Of a stretch of 64,000 nt of DNA, positions 38,338-47,347 are shown in pieces. The translations under genes were made by a program, and so were the position numbers. Origin of the DNA: Arthrobacter sp. NicSoilB4. Its GTDB lineage: Bacteria > Actinomycetota > Actinomycetes > Actinomycetales > Micrococcaceae. Numbering within the stretch: position 1 is the first letter of the stretch; each line of letters starts with the position of its first letter. Location: positions 1,674,001 through 1,738,000 of the forward strand of contig NZ_AP024653.1 of assembly GCF_019977335.1 (NCBI RefSeq). Direction: 5' to 3'. The notes below the pieces were generated by a model. The model made no database searches and had not been told where the DNA came from. It saw only the letters and a list, made by a program, of their open reading frames with translations.

Positions 38338-38637
38338 GTCGCAACTGACTACGACGAAGTACGCTCCGACGTCAGGAAACACAGGACAACTCCCTCGAAG
38401 GGACTCCAATCCGCAAGCGCCCCGGATGCCCGCAGTGTCATCCGTGAACTGGATGACGCTGACACCATGGAGGACGTCATCGTCCCTGGATGGGACTTTC
38501 TCGCCGAGGAGCTGATCTTACAGATCGTCCCCAGGCTAGGACCAATTCACCGCTATTCCTGCTTTCTGGTCCGCCACCGCTCCCAAATCGACCACGAATC
38601 GAGCGGCCACGCTTACTGTTTGGAATGCGAAGGTTAG
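38338..38637 (+). CDS. DUF4193 family protein lacking a start codon
   Basis: 99 codons starting at GTC where relatives start MATDYD: (V)ATDYDEVRSDVRKHR, then SAPDARSVIRELDDADTMED, PGWDFLAEELILQIVPR and YSCFLVRHRSQIDHESSGHA ending YCLECEG. This is the full length of DUF4193, a small actinobacterial protein with a C-terminal zinc-ribbon-like CxxC pair. The only candidate start is GTC (GTG expected), no ATG/GTG/TTG lies between it and the upstream TAA, and the first Cys of the first CxxC is replaced (HRYSC). It may be recently inactivated, or start non-canonically. Confidence 0.7.
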   Translation, partial: VATDYDEVRSDVRKHRTTPSKGLQSASAPDARSVIRELDDADTMEDVIVPGWDFLAEELILQIVPRLGPIHRYSCFLVRHRSQIDHESSGHAYCLECEG

Positions 38638-38669
38638 ACAACATGCCCGCGGGATCCTGTCCGCTCGGT

Positions 38670-39716
38670 TCACAGCCCGGTCAGTTTCCTTAGCTCGGCG
38701 ACTCGAATCCGCAGGAGTTCCGGCTTCTCCTGCGGATCACTAAGCGAGAGACCCGTAAGTTCCCTGACGGCACGGCGCATGGCTTGCAGGCTCGTGAATC
38801 CGCTGGCGCCCGCTACGTCCATCAGGGAGTGTTTCCAGGCGGTTGGTTCGGCGAGGAGCTCCAGGGCTTCTATGGTGCGCAGGGCGCGGATGTGTCCACT
38901 GACCTGGAGCCGTTCGCCTTCGAAGAGGTAGTAAAGGGCTCGGCGTGACAGAAATGAGTAAGCCACGACCTCGTCAACAGTGAGGGCAGGGTTTCTGAAG
39001 TTCTTGCACATGAACTTCTTGATCGCTGCGATGCGGGCCAGTCTGAGATCGCCGGGATCGGCGGTGGTTTCGAGCAGCGAGCTGACCAGGGCTGTCATCA
39101 TCGACCGGACGACCGGTTGGAGACGCTGCGTCTCCTGCGCTATGACGGTTCGCTGCCAGCCAGACAAGGCTGGAAGAATCAGCCCACGCATGATGGGGTT
39201 TTCCCTGATGTCGGCCAATCCCTGCAGCCGTTTTACTGCTCTGTCGTCCAAGCCCAGCAGGCCTCGATCGAAATGGACCCGCACCGCGCTCATGCCGGCC
39301 GGCGCATAGAAGTTGCCAGGCAAGGAAAGATCAAAAAACCTGACTGTTCCGGGAGAGACGGCCTCGGATCGTCCCGAGAAGCTGAACTTCTCACACGAGG
39401 TCCTGAAATACACGAGCCAGTCGCTGGGCTTCGTATCCGCGTTCCAGTAGCAACTGGCGGGTTCGTTCGTGACATCAACAAGGCTGAAGCCGGGACCATC
39501 GAGGCTCAGGGCAGTTGGATTGAAACCCGGTCGCACTAGCTTTTCGGTTTTTTCCAACCGAGCGGGAGCGTCAATGGCGCTGCCGTACCAACTACGCCAA
39601 TGTTCGAATTTTTCTTCAGGGTTCAGCCCGGCCGGAACAGTGTAGCGTCTGATCTGGTCGAGCGGTGATCCGTCCGGACCGCCGGCAACATCGTTGTCGA
39701 GAGATATGTTTTCCAT
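38670..39716 (-). CDS. AraC-family transcriptional regulator
   Basis: 348 residues. The N-terminal part (about 20-215) matches the AraC-binding-like ligand domain (YFRTSCEKFSFSGRSEAVSPG). The C-terminal part (about 235-345) is the double HTH of AraC proteins (NPALTVDEVVAYSFLSRRAL; SLMDVAGASGFTSLQAMRRA). It probably senses an aromatic or carbon-source ligand. It is not adjacent to an obvious target; the sugar operon ends about 410 bases away. Confidence 0.85.
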   Translation of the reverse strand: MENISLDNDVAGGPDGSPLDQIRRYTVPAGLNPEEKFEHWRSWYGSAIDAPARLEKTEKLVRPGFNPTALSLDGPGFSLVDVTNEPASCYWNADTKPSDWLVYFRTSCEKFSFSGRSEAVSPGTVRFFDLSLPGNFYAPAGMSAVRVHFDRGLLGLDDRAVKRLQGLADIRENPIMRGLILPALSGWQRTVIAQETQRLQPVVRSMMTALVSSLLETTADPGDLRLARIAAIKKFMCKNFRNPALTVDEVVAYSFLSRRALYYLFEGERLQVSGHIRALRTIEALELLAEPTAWKHSLMDVAGASGFTSLQAMRRAVRELTGLSLSDPQEKPELLRIRVAELRKLTGL

Positions 39717-40127
39717 GGGCTTGGGACCTTCTGGCTAAGCCGAGATTCAATGTGCCGCTTCGCTGCAACAGAGAAAGAGTTGTCCGGGTTGTCGATCGCC
39801 AATAGATTCTATCCGCTGCTGGTCAGCGGGTGCGCCCGCGGGTTCTGACAGTGATGACGGTCGAAGGAAGTGGATGCTCCGGTGGGTCTTTGGAGTCCGA
39901 TGACAGGCTCGCAATTATTGTCTCTTCTCCTGCGATGACCTGCAGGCAATTCATGAGGCCGCAAGCACAGGCCAGCGAGCCCTTCACAAGCGTGTGCTCG
40001 GACGTCCCCTTTGGAAGTCATGAGAACCCGGCGTCCTACCGTGAACGACTACGGCACAGTCACTGGTAGCCACGAAAACACTGGAACACCTCTCCCGCCG
40101 AAGCGCGAGGGGGAACGGTCATGACTT
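39717..40127. other. Intergenic stretch
   Basis: Promoter region of the araC-type gene and end of the minus-strand sugar operon. No hairpin or small gene that I can support. Confidence 0.4.
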
Positions 40128-41129
40128 TTAGCCCTTGGCGCTGAAAGCGGCGTCGAACGAGGTGTTCGAGGGCGGGAAGTCGAACTTTTTGAGGGCGGCG
40201 AGAGCCTCCGGTGCTCCATGAAGACGGTCCATTCCGGCGTCTTCCCATTCCACGGAGATGGGGCCGTCGTAGCCGATCGCGGTGAGGGCCCGGAAGGATG
40301 ATTCCCAGGGCACGTCGCCGCGGCCGGCAGAGACGAAGTCCCAGCCGCGGCGCGGGTCGCCCCAGGGCAGGTGGGAGCCCATCACGGTGTTCCGGCCGGT
40401 GGGCCGGAGCTTGGTGTCCTTGCAGTCGACGTGGTAGATCCGGTCCCTGAAATCCCAGATGAAGGAGACCGGGTCGATGCCCTGCCACATGAAGTGGGAC
40501 GGGTCCCAGTTCAGTCCGAAGGCCTCACGGTGTCCTATAGCTTCAAGGGCGCGGACGGTGGTCCAGTAGTCGTAGGCGATCTCGGAGGGGTGGACCTCGT
40601 GGGCGAACCGGACCCCGCATTCATCGAAGACGTCCAGGATTGGGTTCCACCGGTCCGCGAAGTCCTGGTATCCGGCGTCGATCACGGCGGCCGGGACGGG
40701 GGGAAACATCGCGACGTACTGCCAGATGGAGGAGCCGGTGAACCCGACCACGGTGTCCACGCCGAGGGCCTTGGCCAGCCGGGCGGTGTGCCGCATTTCC
40801 TCGCCGGCACGCTGGCGGACGCCTTCGGGGTCACCGTCGCCCCAGACCCGCGGCCCGACGATGGCCTTGTGACGGAAGTCGATGGGGTCATCGCAGACGG
40901 CCTGGCCCTTGAGGTGGTTGGAGATGGCCCACACCTTGAGGTTGTACTTGTCCAGCACGGCGAGTTTGGATTCGACGTAGCCGGGTTCGTCCCAGCGCCA
41001 GGCGTCCAGGTGGTCGCCGGAGACGGCGATTTCCAGGCCGTCGTAGCCCCAGCCGGAGGCAAGCCGCGCGACCTCCTCGAACGGGAGGTCGGCCCACTGG
41101 CCGGTGAACAGGGTGTATGGGCGGGGCAT
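40128..41129 (-). CDS. Sugar phosphate isomerase/epimerase-like TIM barrel (AP-endonuclease-2 family)
   Basis: 333 residues from MPRPYTLFTGQWADLPFEEV (AAGGAG upstream). Xylose-isomerase-like barrel with metal-ligand segments GYDGLEIAVSGDHLDAW, HEVHPSEIAYD, NWDPSHFMWQG, YHVDCKDTKL and SVEWEDAG. Related barrels act on keto-sugars, and some catalyse steps in 3-keto-glycoside cleavage. The last gene of the nine-gene minus-strand operon. Confidence 0.88.
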   Translation of the reverse strand: MPRPYTLFTGQWADLPFEEVARLASGWGYDGLEIAVSGDHLDAWRWDEPGYVESKLAVLDKYNLKVWAISNHLKGQAVCDDPIDFRHKAIVGPRVWGDGDPEGVRQRAGEEMRHTARLAKALGVDTVVGFTGSSIWQYVAMFPPVPAAVIDAGYQDFADRWNPILDVFDECGVRFAHEVHPSEIAYDYWTTVRALEAIGHREAFGLNWDPSHFMWQGIDPVSFIWDFRDRIYHVDCKDTKLRPTGRNTVMGSHLPWGDPRRGWDFVSAGRGDVPWESSFRALTAIGYDGPISVEWEDAGMDRLHGAPEALAALKKFDFPPSNTSFDAAFSAKG

Positions 41130-41180
41130 GTCAGGCTCCTTCATTGACGGGTACAGCCAGTATTTAAGTAAGGGAGAGAG

Positions 41181-41504
41181 CTACGAAAGAGGGTCGAGAC
41201 GGTGCACTTTGAGGTCCCGGGCCATGACTCCTTTTGCGGCTACGAGAAAGTCTTTGACGTGCTGCTGCTCATTGTGGACATCCAAGGCCGTACTGCTCGT
41301 CCACTTTTCGTAGAGCAGGAACGTGCCCGGCGCCTCCGCGTCGTTGAAGACCGAGTATTCCAAGCAGCCGTCGTCAAGGCGGCTGGCAGCTTGAAGTTCA
41401 GACAGGAGGCGGGACAACTCGTGTTCGAAGCCGCGTTTGGCTTCGAACACCGGAATCAGATGGACAGCGGTGGTGGCCGGCGCACCGGGTACGGCTTCGG
41501 TCAT
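41181..41504 (-). CDS. Antibiotic biosynthesis monooxygenase-fold (YgiN-like) protein
   Basis: 107 residues; HLIPVFEAKRGFEHELSRLL, then DDGCLEYSVFNDAEAPGTFL, then LYEKWTSSTALDVHNEQQHV, the standard ABM pattern. Such dimeric ferredoxin-like proteins oxidise quinol-like substrates or act without cofactor. Its place inside a sugar operon suggests clearing of a reactive product, but this is only inference. Confidence 0.85.
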   Translation of the reverse strand: MTEAVPGAPATTAVHLIPVFEAKRGFEHELSRLLSELQAASRLDDGCLEYSVFNDAEAPGTFLLYEKWTSSTALDVHNEQQHVKDFLVAAKGVMARDLKVHRLDPLS

Positions 41505-41543
41505 CAGGGTTTCTCTCTCGTTTTGATCGCAAAGGTCTGCGCG

Positions 41544-41580
41544 CGGCAGGTGCGCCCCTTTCTAAGCGGCGCACCTGCCG
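41544..41580 (-). terminator. Intergenic hairpin inside the sugar operon
   Basis: A 13-base-pair perfect stem (CGGCAGGTGCGCC) with an 11-base loop between the Gfo/Idh gene and the ABM gene. It lacks a T tract, so it probably attenuates or stabilises the transcript. Confidence 0.5.
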
Positions 41581-41593
41581 TGCGGTGAGTCCG

Positions 41594-42766
41594 TTAGGAG
41601 TCGATCTTGGCTACATCCACCCAGGCGCCGGTTTCCGCGGAATCGATGATGGCGTCATCGATCAGCGCCGTCTGGTAGCCGTCGGCGAAGTTCGGGCTGA
41701 CGCTGCCGCCTTCGGCGATCGCCTTGAAGAAGTCGTAGGCTTCGATGATCTTGGTTTCGCCGTAGCCAATACCCAAGGCAGGGATGGGCCACAGACCTTC
41801 GCCATAGGGCGTGGCGGGGCCTGTGTAGACGGTCCGGAACCCCTTACGGTCGGCCTGATCGCCAGCAAAGGCGACCTGGAGCTCGTCGCGGCGCTCATAG
41901 TTGAAGACAATGCTGCCTTCGGATCCGTGGATTTCGAAGGTGAGGAAGTTGTTGCGACCGTGAGCGTTACGTGTGGCTTCGATGGATCCGATCGCGCCGT
42001 TTGCGAACTTGACCATGGTCAGGACCTCGTCGTCGACGTCGACTGCACCGCGTGGGCCTTCGCCCCCGGAGACGGTGCCGAGTTTGTCAGCACCGGCGGA
42101 CTGCAGCGGCCGTTCCGGAATCCAAGTGGACATGATGGAGTTGACCGAGCTGAATTCGCCGACGAGGTATCGTGCCATGTCGATCACATGGGTTCCGATG
42201 TCGCCCAAGGCGCCGGATCCTGCGATCGACTTCTGGAAGCGCCATGAGAGCGGAGAGTTGGGGTCTGCGCTCCAGTCCTGAAGATAGGTGCCGCGGAAGC
42301 TGATGACCCGACCGATCGCACCTTCATCGATGTATTTCTTGGCCAGCGCGACTGCTGGCGTGCGACGGTAATTGAACGCAACCATATGGACGAGGTCGGT
42401 GTTCTTCACCGCGTCGTACATTGCCTTCGACTCCTCACCGGTCCGCGCCAGGGGCTTCTCGCAGATGATGTGCTTGCCGGCCTCGGCAGCCGCAATAGCG
42501 ATCTCGGCGTGAAGATGATTCGGGGTTGCGATATCGACGACATGGATGTCCGGATCGTCGATGATGCTCCGCCAGTCGGAGGTGGAATTTTCGAAGCCGA
42601 AGCGGCGAGCGGCCTCACCGGCGAGCTCATCTGTGGCTTCAGCGATCACCTTTCGCACCGGCATGGCGGGGGCCGGCCAAAAGAACATCGGCATAGCGGC
42701 GTACGCGAGGGAGTGGGCCTTGCCCATGAAACCGCCCCCGATGAGGCCTACATTGAGATTCTGCAT
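41594..42766 (-). CDS. Gfo/Idh/MocA-family oxidoreductase (first of two)
   Basis: 390 residues from MQNLNVGLIGGGFMGKAHSL (AAAGGAAG upstream). N-terminal Rossmann NAD(P) domain (GLIGGGFMG) with the catalytic-lysine motif CEKPLA (IICEKPLARTGEE). The C-terminal domain has GGSGALGDIGTHVIDMARYL-type text (SGALGDIGTHVID). It oxidises or reduces a sugar or inositol-like substrate; specificity is unknown. It follows the IolE-like gene with a 16-base gap. Confidence 0.92.
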   Translation of the reverse strand: MQNLNVGLIGGGFMGKAHSLAYAAMPMFFWPAPAMPVRKVIAEATDELAGEAARRFGFENSTSDWRSIIDDPDIHVVDIATPNHLHAEIAIAAAEAGKHIICEKPLARTGEESKAMYDAVKNTDLVHMVAFNYRRTPAVALAKKYIDEGAIGRVISFRGTYLQDWSADPNSPLSWRFQKSIAGSGALGDIGTHVIDMARYLVGEFSSVNSIMSTWIPERPLQSAGADKLGTVSGGEGPRGAVDVDDEVLTMVKFANGAIGSIEATRNAHGRNNFLTFEIHGSEGSIVFNYERRDELQVAFAGDQADRKGFRTVYTGPATPYGEGLWPIPALGIGYGETKIIEAYDFFKAIAEGGSVSPNFADGYQTALIDDAIIDSAETGAWVDVAKIDS

Positions 42767-42782
42767 TGGAACTTCCTTTGGG

Positions 42783-43613
42783 TTAGAGACCGAAATCGGC
42801 GAGGATCTTGTCGAGGTATTTCTTGCTGATTTCCGCGGCGGCACGAGGATCACCGGCATAGTCATCGAGCTCGACCATCAGCCAGCTGTCGTAGCCGCTT
42901 TCCTTCACGGCACGGATGATGTCCGGGAAATCAAGGTCACCCTCGCCAAGCGGCAGGAACTGGAACGGGTCTGCGCGGAAGTCCTTGAGGTGGACGTGGC
43001 GGATCCGGTCCGGGTATTTGCGGATCACTGCCGCGGGGTCGCCTCCGCCCGCGGCCAGGTGCGCCGTGTCCGGGCAGAAGCCAATGCGCGTGGTGTCCAT
43101 CAGACGTTCCAGCTCACTCGGGCTTTCCACGATGGTGGACAGATGCGGGTGATAGCTGGCGGTCAGACCGAAACTTTCGGCGATGTCCGTCACTTGGTCC
43201 AGGCCGCGGGCGAGAAGTGTGTAGTCCTCGTCCGTCGTTCCGGCGACGCGGCGGGCGCCGCCGCCCACCACCAGACGCTCAGCGCCGAACGTGGCCGCGA
43301 GCTCGGCGGCGCGGTTTATGCGGTGCAATTCCTCCGGGAGGACATCGGCGAAGATGAAGTTGGCGCCGGAGTAGACCGAAACGAGCTGGACCCCCGACTC
43401 CGACAGCAGCCCGCGCAGCTCTTCAGGGCGGTCCGCATACTCCACCAGATTGCCGTCGAACATCTCCGTGCCCTCGTAGCCGGCGGCCGCGATGTCCCGA
43501 ACGGCCGTTTCCATGGAACCGTTGGTCTGGTAGAAGAGGTCCTTGATGCTGGTGACGCCGACGGGATGGCCGACGACACCACCCCAGGTGATTGTGTGAT
43601 AGCCGAGTTGCAT
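42783..43613 (-). CDS. IolE-like sugar phosphate isomerase/epimerase TIM barrel
   Basis: 276 residues. The opening MQLGYHTITWGG resembles inosose dehydratase/IolE proteins. Ligand-bearing segments are GYEGTEMFDGNL, SYHPHLSTIVE, FCPDTAHLAAGG, HVHLKDFR and WLMVELDD. The start overlaps the stop of the upstream oxidoreductase gene by one base (TAATG), and AAAGGAAA precedes it. It may be a keto-inositol or keto-sugar isomerase or dehydratase. Confidence 0.9.
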   Translation of the reverse strand: MQLGYHTITWGGVVGHPVGVTSIKDLFYQTNGSMETAVRDIAAAGYEGTEMFDGNLVEYADRPEELRGLLSESGVQLVSVYSGANFIFADVLPEELHRINRAAELAATFGAERLVVGGGARRVAGTTDEDYTLLARGLDQVTDIAESFGLTASYHPHLSTIVESPSELERLMDTTRIGFCPDTAHLAAGGGDPAAVIRKYPDRIRHVHLKDFRADPFQFLPLGEGDLDFPDIIRAVKESGYDSWLMVELDDYAGDPRAAAEISKKYLDKILADFGL

Positions 43614-44797
43614 TATGATTTCCTTTCCAAAATTGGTGCGGCGCCGCTGCCGTAGAGGGGCGACGATTGGTGGTCCCTCCCCGGCACGTCGACCCAGCGG
43701 CCGGTGGCCGCGGACTCCAAGACGGCCTCTGTTATGTGTGCGGCCCTGAGCCCGTCGCGGAAGTCCGGCAGTCCGTCCGGCGCGGCGCCGCGGACGGCGG
43801 CGTAAACGTCAGCCACGAACGAGTTGAAGCTGTCCTGGTAGCCCTGCGGGTGGCCGGCGGGCAGAACGGCATACCGCTTGCCTTGCTCGGTTGAGAGGCT
43901 GTCGGAACCGCTGGAGATGGTTCTGCTGTACGTGTTGCCGCCAACCCAGAGGCTGTCCGGTCTTTCCTGGTTGAAGGAGAACGTGGCGTCAGGACCCTCA
44001 AACGAGAACCAGAGCCGGTTTTTCCGGCCGGGGCTGACCTGGCTCACCAGCAGCGAACCGATTGCGCCTTGGTTGGTTTCGAACATGACGGTGGCGCCGT
44101 CTTCGGTGCCGACGGCCGTCGTCGTCCGCGGGGAGTCCAGGCCCGTCTGGGGCCGTTCTGAGAAGGCTAGGGCCGTTTGCGCTACCAGTCGTTCTATTCG
44201 GTGCCCCGTGACGAACTCCATCAGGTCGCACCAATGCACGCCGATGTCACCGAATGCCCGGGAACCGCCGCCGATCGTCGGGTCGACCCGCCAGTTGCTG
44301 GCACCGGGATCTGCCAGCCAGTCCTGGAGGTATGAACCATGCAGCAACCACAGAGGGCCGGCTTCGCCTGCCTGCAGCCGTGCCCGGGCTTCCCGCACTG
44401 CAGGATAGAAGCGGTAGACGAAGGGCACGGCGTTGACGACGCCGGCGCGGTTGGCTTCCGCGTACAGTGCGGCGGCGTCCTTTGCGGTCGTCGCCAGGGG
44501 CTTCTCGCAGATGACGGATTTGCCGGCGGCGATTGCCAGGTTTGCCAGCTCGGCGTGTGCGGCGTTCGGAGTGCAGATGTGCACCACGTCTACGTCATCC
44601 GACTCGATAAGGGCCTTAGGGGATTCCGCGGCTGCGGCCCCGCCGAGCCTGGCCAGCGCCTGCTCGGCTCCGGCTTTGCTTCGGCTGGCCACACGGGTCA
44701 CTGTTCCTCCCGCTGCCCGGACGGCAGCAGCGTGAACGGAGCCCATGAACCCGGTTCCAATGATTCCTGAGCGCAGGGGGCGGGCGAGGGCCGTCAT
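43613..44797 (-). CDS. Gfo/Idh/MocA-family oxidoreductase (second)
   Basis: 394 residues from MTALARPLRSGIIGTGFMGS; the start overlaps the permease stop by four bases (ATGA). Rossmann motif GIIGTGFMG, catalytic CEKPLATT, and SRAFGDIGVHWCDLMEFVTG. It is related to but clearly diverged from the other oxidoreductase in the operon, suggesting two successive or opposed redox steps on the imported substrate. Confidence 0.92.
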   Translation of the reverse strand: MTALARPLRSGIIGTGFMGSVHAAAVRAAGGTVTRVASRSKAGAEQALARLGGAAAAESPKALIESDDVDVVHICTPNAAHAELANLAIAAGKSVICEKPLATTAKDAAALYAEANRAGVVNAVPFVYRFYPAVREARARLQAGEAGPLWLLHGSYLQDWLADPGASNWRVDPTIGGGSRAFGDIGVHWCDLMEFVTGHRIERLVAQTALAFSERPQTGLDSPRTTTAVGTEDGATVMFETNQGAIGSLLVSQVSPGRKNRLWFSFEGPDATFSFNQERPDSLWVGGNTYSRTISSGSDSLSTEQGKRYAVLPAGHPQGYQDSFNSFVADVYAAVRGAAPDGLPDFRDGLRAAHITEAVLESAATGRWVDVPGRDHQSSPLYGSGAAPILERKS

Positions 44798-45783
44798 TTC
44801 TTGCGGGCCAGCGCGACGGCCAGAATGATGATGGCCCCACGGACCACTTGCTGTTGGCTGCTGTCGAGGCCGGCGAGGATGAGTCCGTTGTTGATCAGGC
44901 CGATGAGAAGAGCGCCGAACAGGGTTCCGACCACCGAGCCCGCTCCGCCGAAGAGGCTGGTGCCGCCAAGAATCACGGCCGCGATGGCAGAGAGTTCGTC
45001 GCCGGCGCCCCACTGGAAGCGGCCGGACTCGAGCCTTCCTGCATACAGCATGCCGGCGACGCTGGCGACCATTCCCGAGATCAACAGAACCTGGAACTTG
45101 ATGCGCTTGGTGTTGATGCCCGTGAAGTCAGCGGCGGTCCGGTTGCCACCGGTTGCAAGCACCTGACGGCCGAATTTGGTGCGAGAAAGCACGACGGCGC
45201 CAACCGCCACGAAGATGGCGCTCCATACGATCAGGCCCGGAACGGGGCCAAAGTTCCCGGACCCGAACAGCATGTTGAAGGTTTCATTGAGGATTGGCTG
45301 GGGCGCCGAAGCGGTGATCCACTGCGCCACACCAACGGCGATCCCAAGCATGCCCAGGGTGACCAGAAATGAGGGGATCCCCAAGAGGCTGACCAGTGCA
45401 CCGTTGATCGAGCCGACCACCAGCCCGACCGCAAGGCCGGCCAGGATGCCGGGGACGATGCCCCACTGTGAGAGGGCCATCGCTGTGCAGACGCTTGACA
45501 GTCCTGCGGTCGAGCCAACACTGAGGTCTATTTCAGCGCAGGCGATGACGTACGTCATTCCCACCGCAATGATGGTGATGGTTGCGGTCTGCCGGAAGAT
45601 GTTCAGGAGGTTGGTGGGGGAGAGGAACCCCTGGTCGCGCAGGAGGACAGCGAAGAAAATGAAAACTACGACGAATCCGATGTAGATGACGTAGCGGCGC
45701 CAGTCGAGCTCACCCATCGTGCGTTTGACTGCGTCCAGACCCCCTGTTTTGGGAGATTCGGTGGAAATGGTTGCGTTGTTCAT
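44794..45783 (-). CDS. Ribose-type ABC transporter permease
   Basis: 329 residues with about eight to ten membrane segments. BPD_transp_2 features: SPTNLLNIFRQTATITIIAV, GMTYVIACAEIDLSVGS (family ID/DLSVG signature) and LGGTSLFGGAGSVVGTLFGA. A homodimer forms the membrane channel with the adjacent ATPase. It lies two bases downstream of the ATPase stop. Confidence 0.95.
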   Translation of the reverse strand: MNNATISTESPKTGGLDAVKRTMGELDWRRYVIYIGFVVVFIFFAVLLRDQGFLSPTNLLNIFRQTATITIIAVGMTYVIACAEIDLSVGSTAGLSSVCTAMALSQWGIVPGILAGLAVGLVVGSINGALVSLLGIPSFLVTLGMLGIAVGVAQWITASAPQPILNETFNMLFGSGNFGPVPGLIVWSAIFVAVGAVVLSRTKFGRQVLATGGNRTAADFTGINTKRIKFQVLLISGMVASVAGMLYAGRLESGRFQWGAGDELSAIAAVILGGTSLFGGAGSVVGTLFGALLIGLINNGLILAGLDSSQQQVVRGAIIILAVALARKK

Positions 45784-45785
45784 AA

Positions 45786-47294
45786 TCAGACTCCCTGAAC
45801 TGCGAGTTGTAGTGATTCTTCGTCGGCGATTTCGCTGCGTTTGAGTTCACGCGTAATGGATCCATCCCTCAGGATCAGGACCCTGTCACTCACTGCGAGC
45901 AATTCGGGGTACTCCGAGGAAATGACGATGACTGCCTTGCCGGCATTGGCGAGTTCCCGGATCATGTCCAGGATCTCGCTCTTGGTGCCGATATCGACGC
46001 CGGCCGTGGGCTCGTCGAGAATGAGGACATCCGGTTCCGTCCCGAGCCATTTGGCCAGCACCACCTTCTGCTGGTTTCCGCCGGAAAGCAGCCGCACTGG
46101 CTTGTTCGGATGCGCAACCTTCACGGCGAACTTCTTGATAAGTGAGCTGGACAATGTCCTGCCCGCCCCCGTATCGAGCAAGGGCCCGCGCTTGATGTTG
46201 TCCAGCAACGGGAGCAACAGGTTGTCCCGAACCGAATGGTCGAGTACGAGACCCTGGTCGCGTCGGTCTTCGGGTATGAGAGCCAAACCAGCATCTATGG
46301 CGCGTCGCGGGCTAGTGATGACGGCCTTCTTGCCTCGGATCAGGATTTCGCCGCTTTCGAGCGAATCGATGCCGAACAGAACCCTGGCAAGCTCCGTACG
46401 GCCGCTTCCCATGAGTCCTGCCAAGCCGAGGATTTCCCCCGCGTGCAACGTGAAGGAGACGTCGCGTACCCTTTTGCCGCACGTGAGGCCCCTGGCTTCA
46501 AGGACGGGCGAAGCCGACGCTGGATCCCGCTCCCGTTGCTGGTAGGTCAGCTGCCCCTCGATCTTCTTCCCCACGATGCCTTCGACAATTTGTTCCGGAG
46601 TGACATTACTTAAGGGCTCCGTGAGCAGCCGGCGACCGTCGCGAAGGATGGTGATGCGGTCGGCGATACGGTAAACCTCATCCATTCGGTGAGAGATATA
46701 GATGATCGATATCCCCCGGTTCTTGAGCCTGGCTACAAGGTCGAAGAGGGCCTCCGTTTCATGCCGGGCCAGGCTCGCCGTCGGCTCGTCCATGATGAGT
46801 ACCCTCGCGTTCTGGGCGAGAGCCTTGGCGATTTCCGTAAGCTGCCAGTACGCGGTGCCCAGCTTGGAAACATGGGCCCGCGGATCGACCTCGACCTCCA
46901 TCTCCGTGAAGACTTCGCGTGCCCGGCGGACAGCTTCCCTGTCGTCGATCAGGCCGCTCCGGCCCTGCGGTTCTGCGCCGAGGAAGACATTCTGGGCCAC
47001 GGTCAGGCTGGGCACCAGACTGAACTCCTGGAAGACCATGCCGATGCCGGCGGCCTTGGCATCCTGGATTGAGGTGATCTCGACTGGTTTTCCGCCGACG
47101 AGAATACTGCCGGAGTCAGTCTGGTAAACGCCCTGAAGAATTTTCATCAGCGTTGACTTGCCGGCGCCGTTTCCCCCGGCAAGCGCGTGTACCTCTCCGG
47201 CGCGGACCTCGAAGTCCACCTCATTGAGGACGGTGACGCCGTTGAATCCCTTCGAGATCGACCGCATCTCGACAGCTGGCTCTCTTGTGTTCAT
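45786..47294 (-). CDS. Ribose-type ABC transporter duplicated ATPase
   Basis: 502 residues, with two ABC domains. First Walker A GGNGAGKST (Glu replaced by Gly relative to the usual GENGAGKST), Walker B VLIMDEPTASL. The second domain has the degenerate Walker A GLMGSGRTE normal for RbsA-like proteins, signature LSGGNQQKV and Walker B VLILDEPTAGVD. Start chosen at MNTREPAVEM (AAAAAGGA upstream). Confidence 0.95.
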   Translation of the reverse strand: MNTREPAVEMRSISKGFNGVTVLNEVDFEVRAGEVHALAGGNGAGKSTLMKILQGVYQTDSGSILVGGKPVEITSIQDAKAAGIGMVFQEFSLVPSLTVAQNVFLGAEPQGRSGLIDDREAVRRAREVFTEMEVEVDPRAHVSKLGTAYWQLTEIAKALAQNARVLIMDEPTASLARHETEALFDLVARLKNRGISIIYISHRMDEVYRIADRITILRDGRRLLTEPLSNVTPEQIVEGIVGKKIEGQLTYQQRERDPASASPVLEARGLTCGKRVRDVSFTLHAGEILGLAGLMGSGRTELARVLFGIDSLESGEILIRGKKAVITSPRRAIDAGLALIPEDRRDQGLVLDHSVRDNLLLPLLDNIKRGPLLDTGAGRTLSSSLIKKFAVKVAHPNKPVRLLSGGNQQKVVLAKWLGTEPDVLILDEPTAGVDIGTKSEILDMIRELANAGKAVIVISSEYPELLAVSDRVLILRDGSITRELKRSEIADEESLQLAVQGV

Positions 47295-47314
47295 GGTGCA
47301 ATCCTTTTTCGGTG

Positions 47315-47344
47315 GGTTGGGCAGGCCCTGCGGCCTGCCCAACC
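47315..47344 (-). terminator. Hairpin between binding-protein and ATPase genes
   Basis: GGTTGGGCAGGCC pairs perfectly (13 pairs) with GGCCTGCCCAACC around a CTGC loop, directly after the binding-protein stop. Such hairpins usually let the binding protein be expressed above the membrane components by stopping or protecting the transcript. Confidence 0.7.
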
Positions 47345-47347
47345 CCG

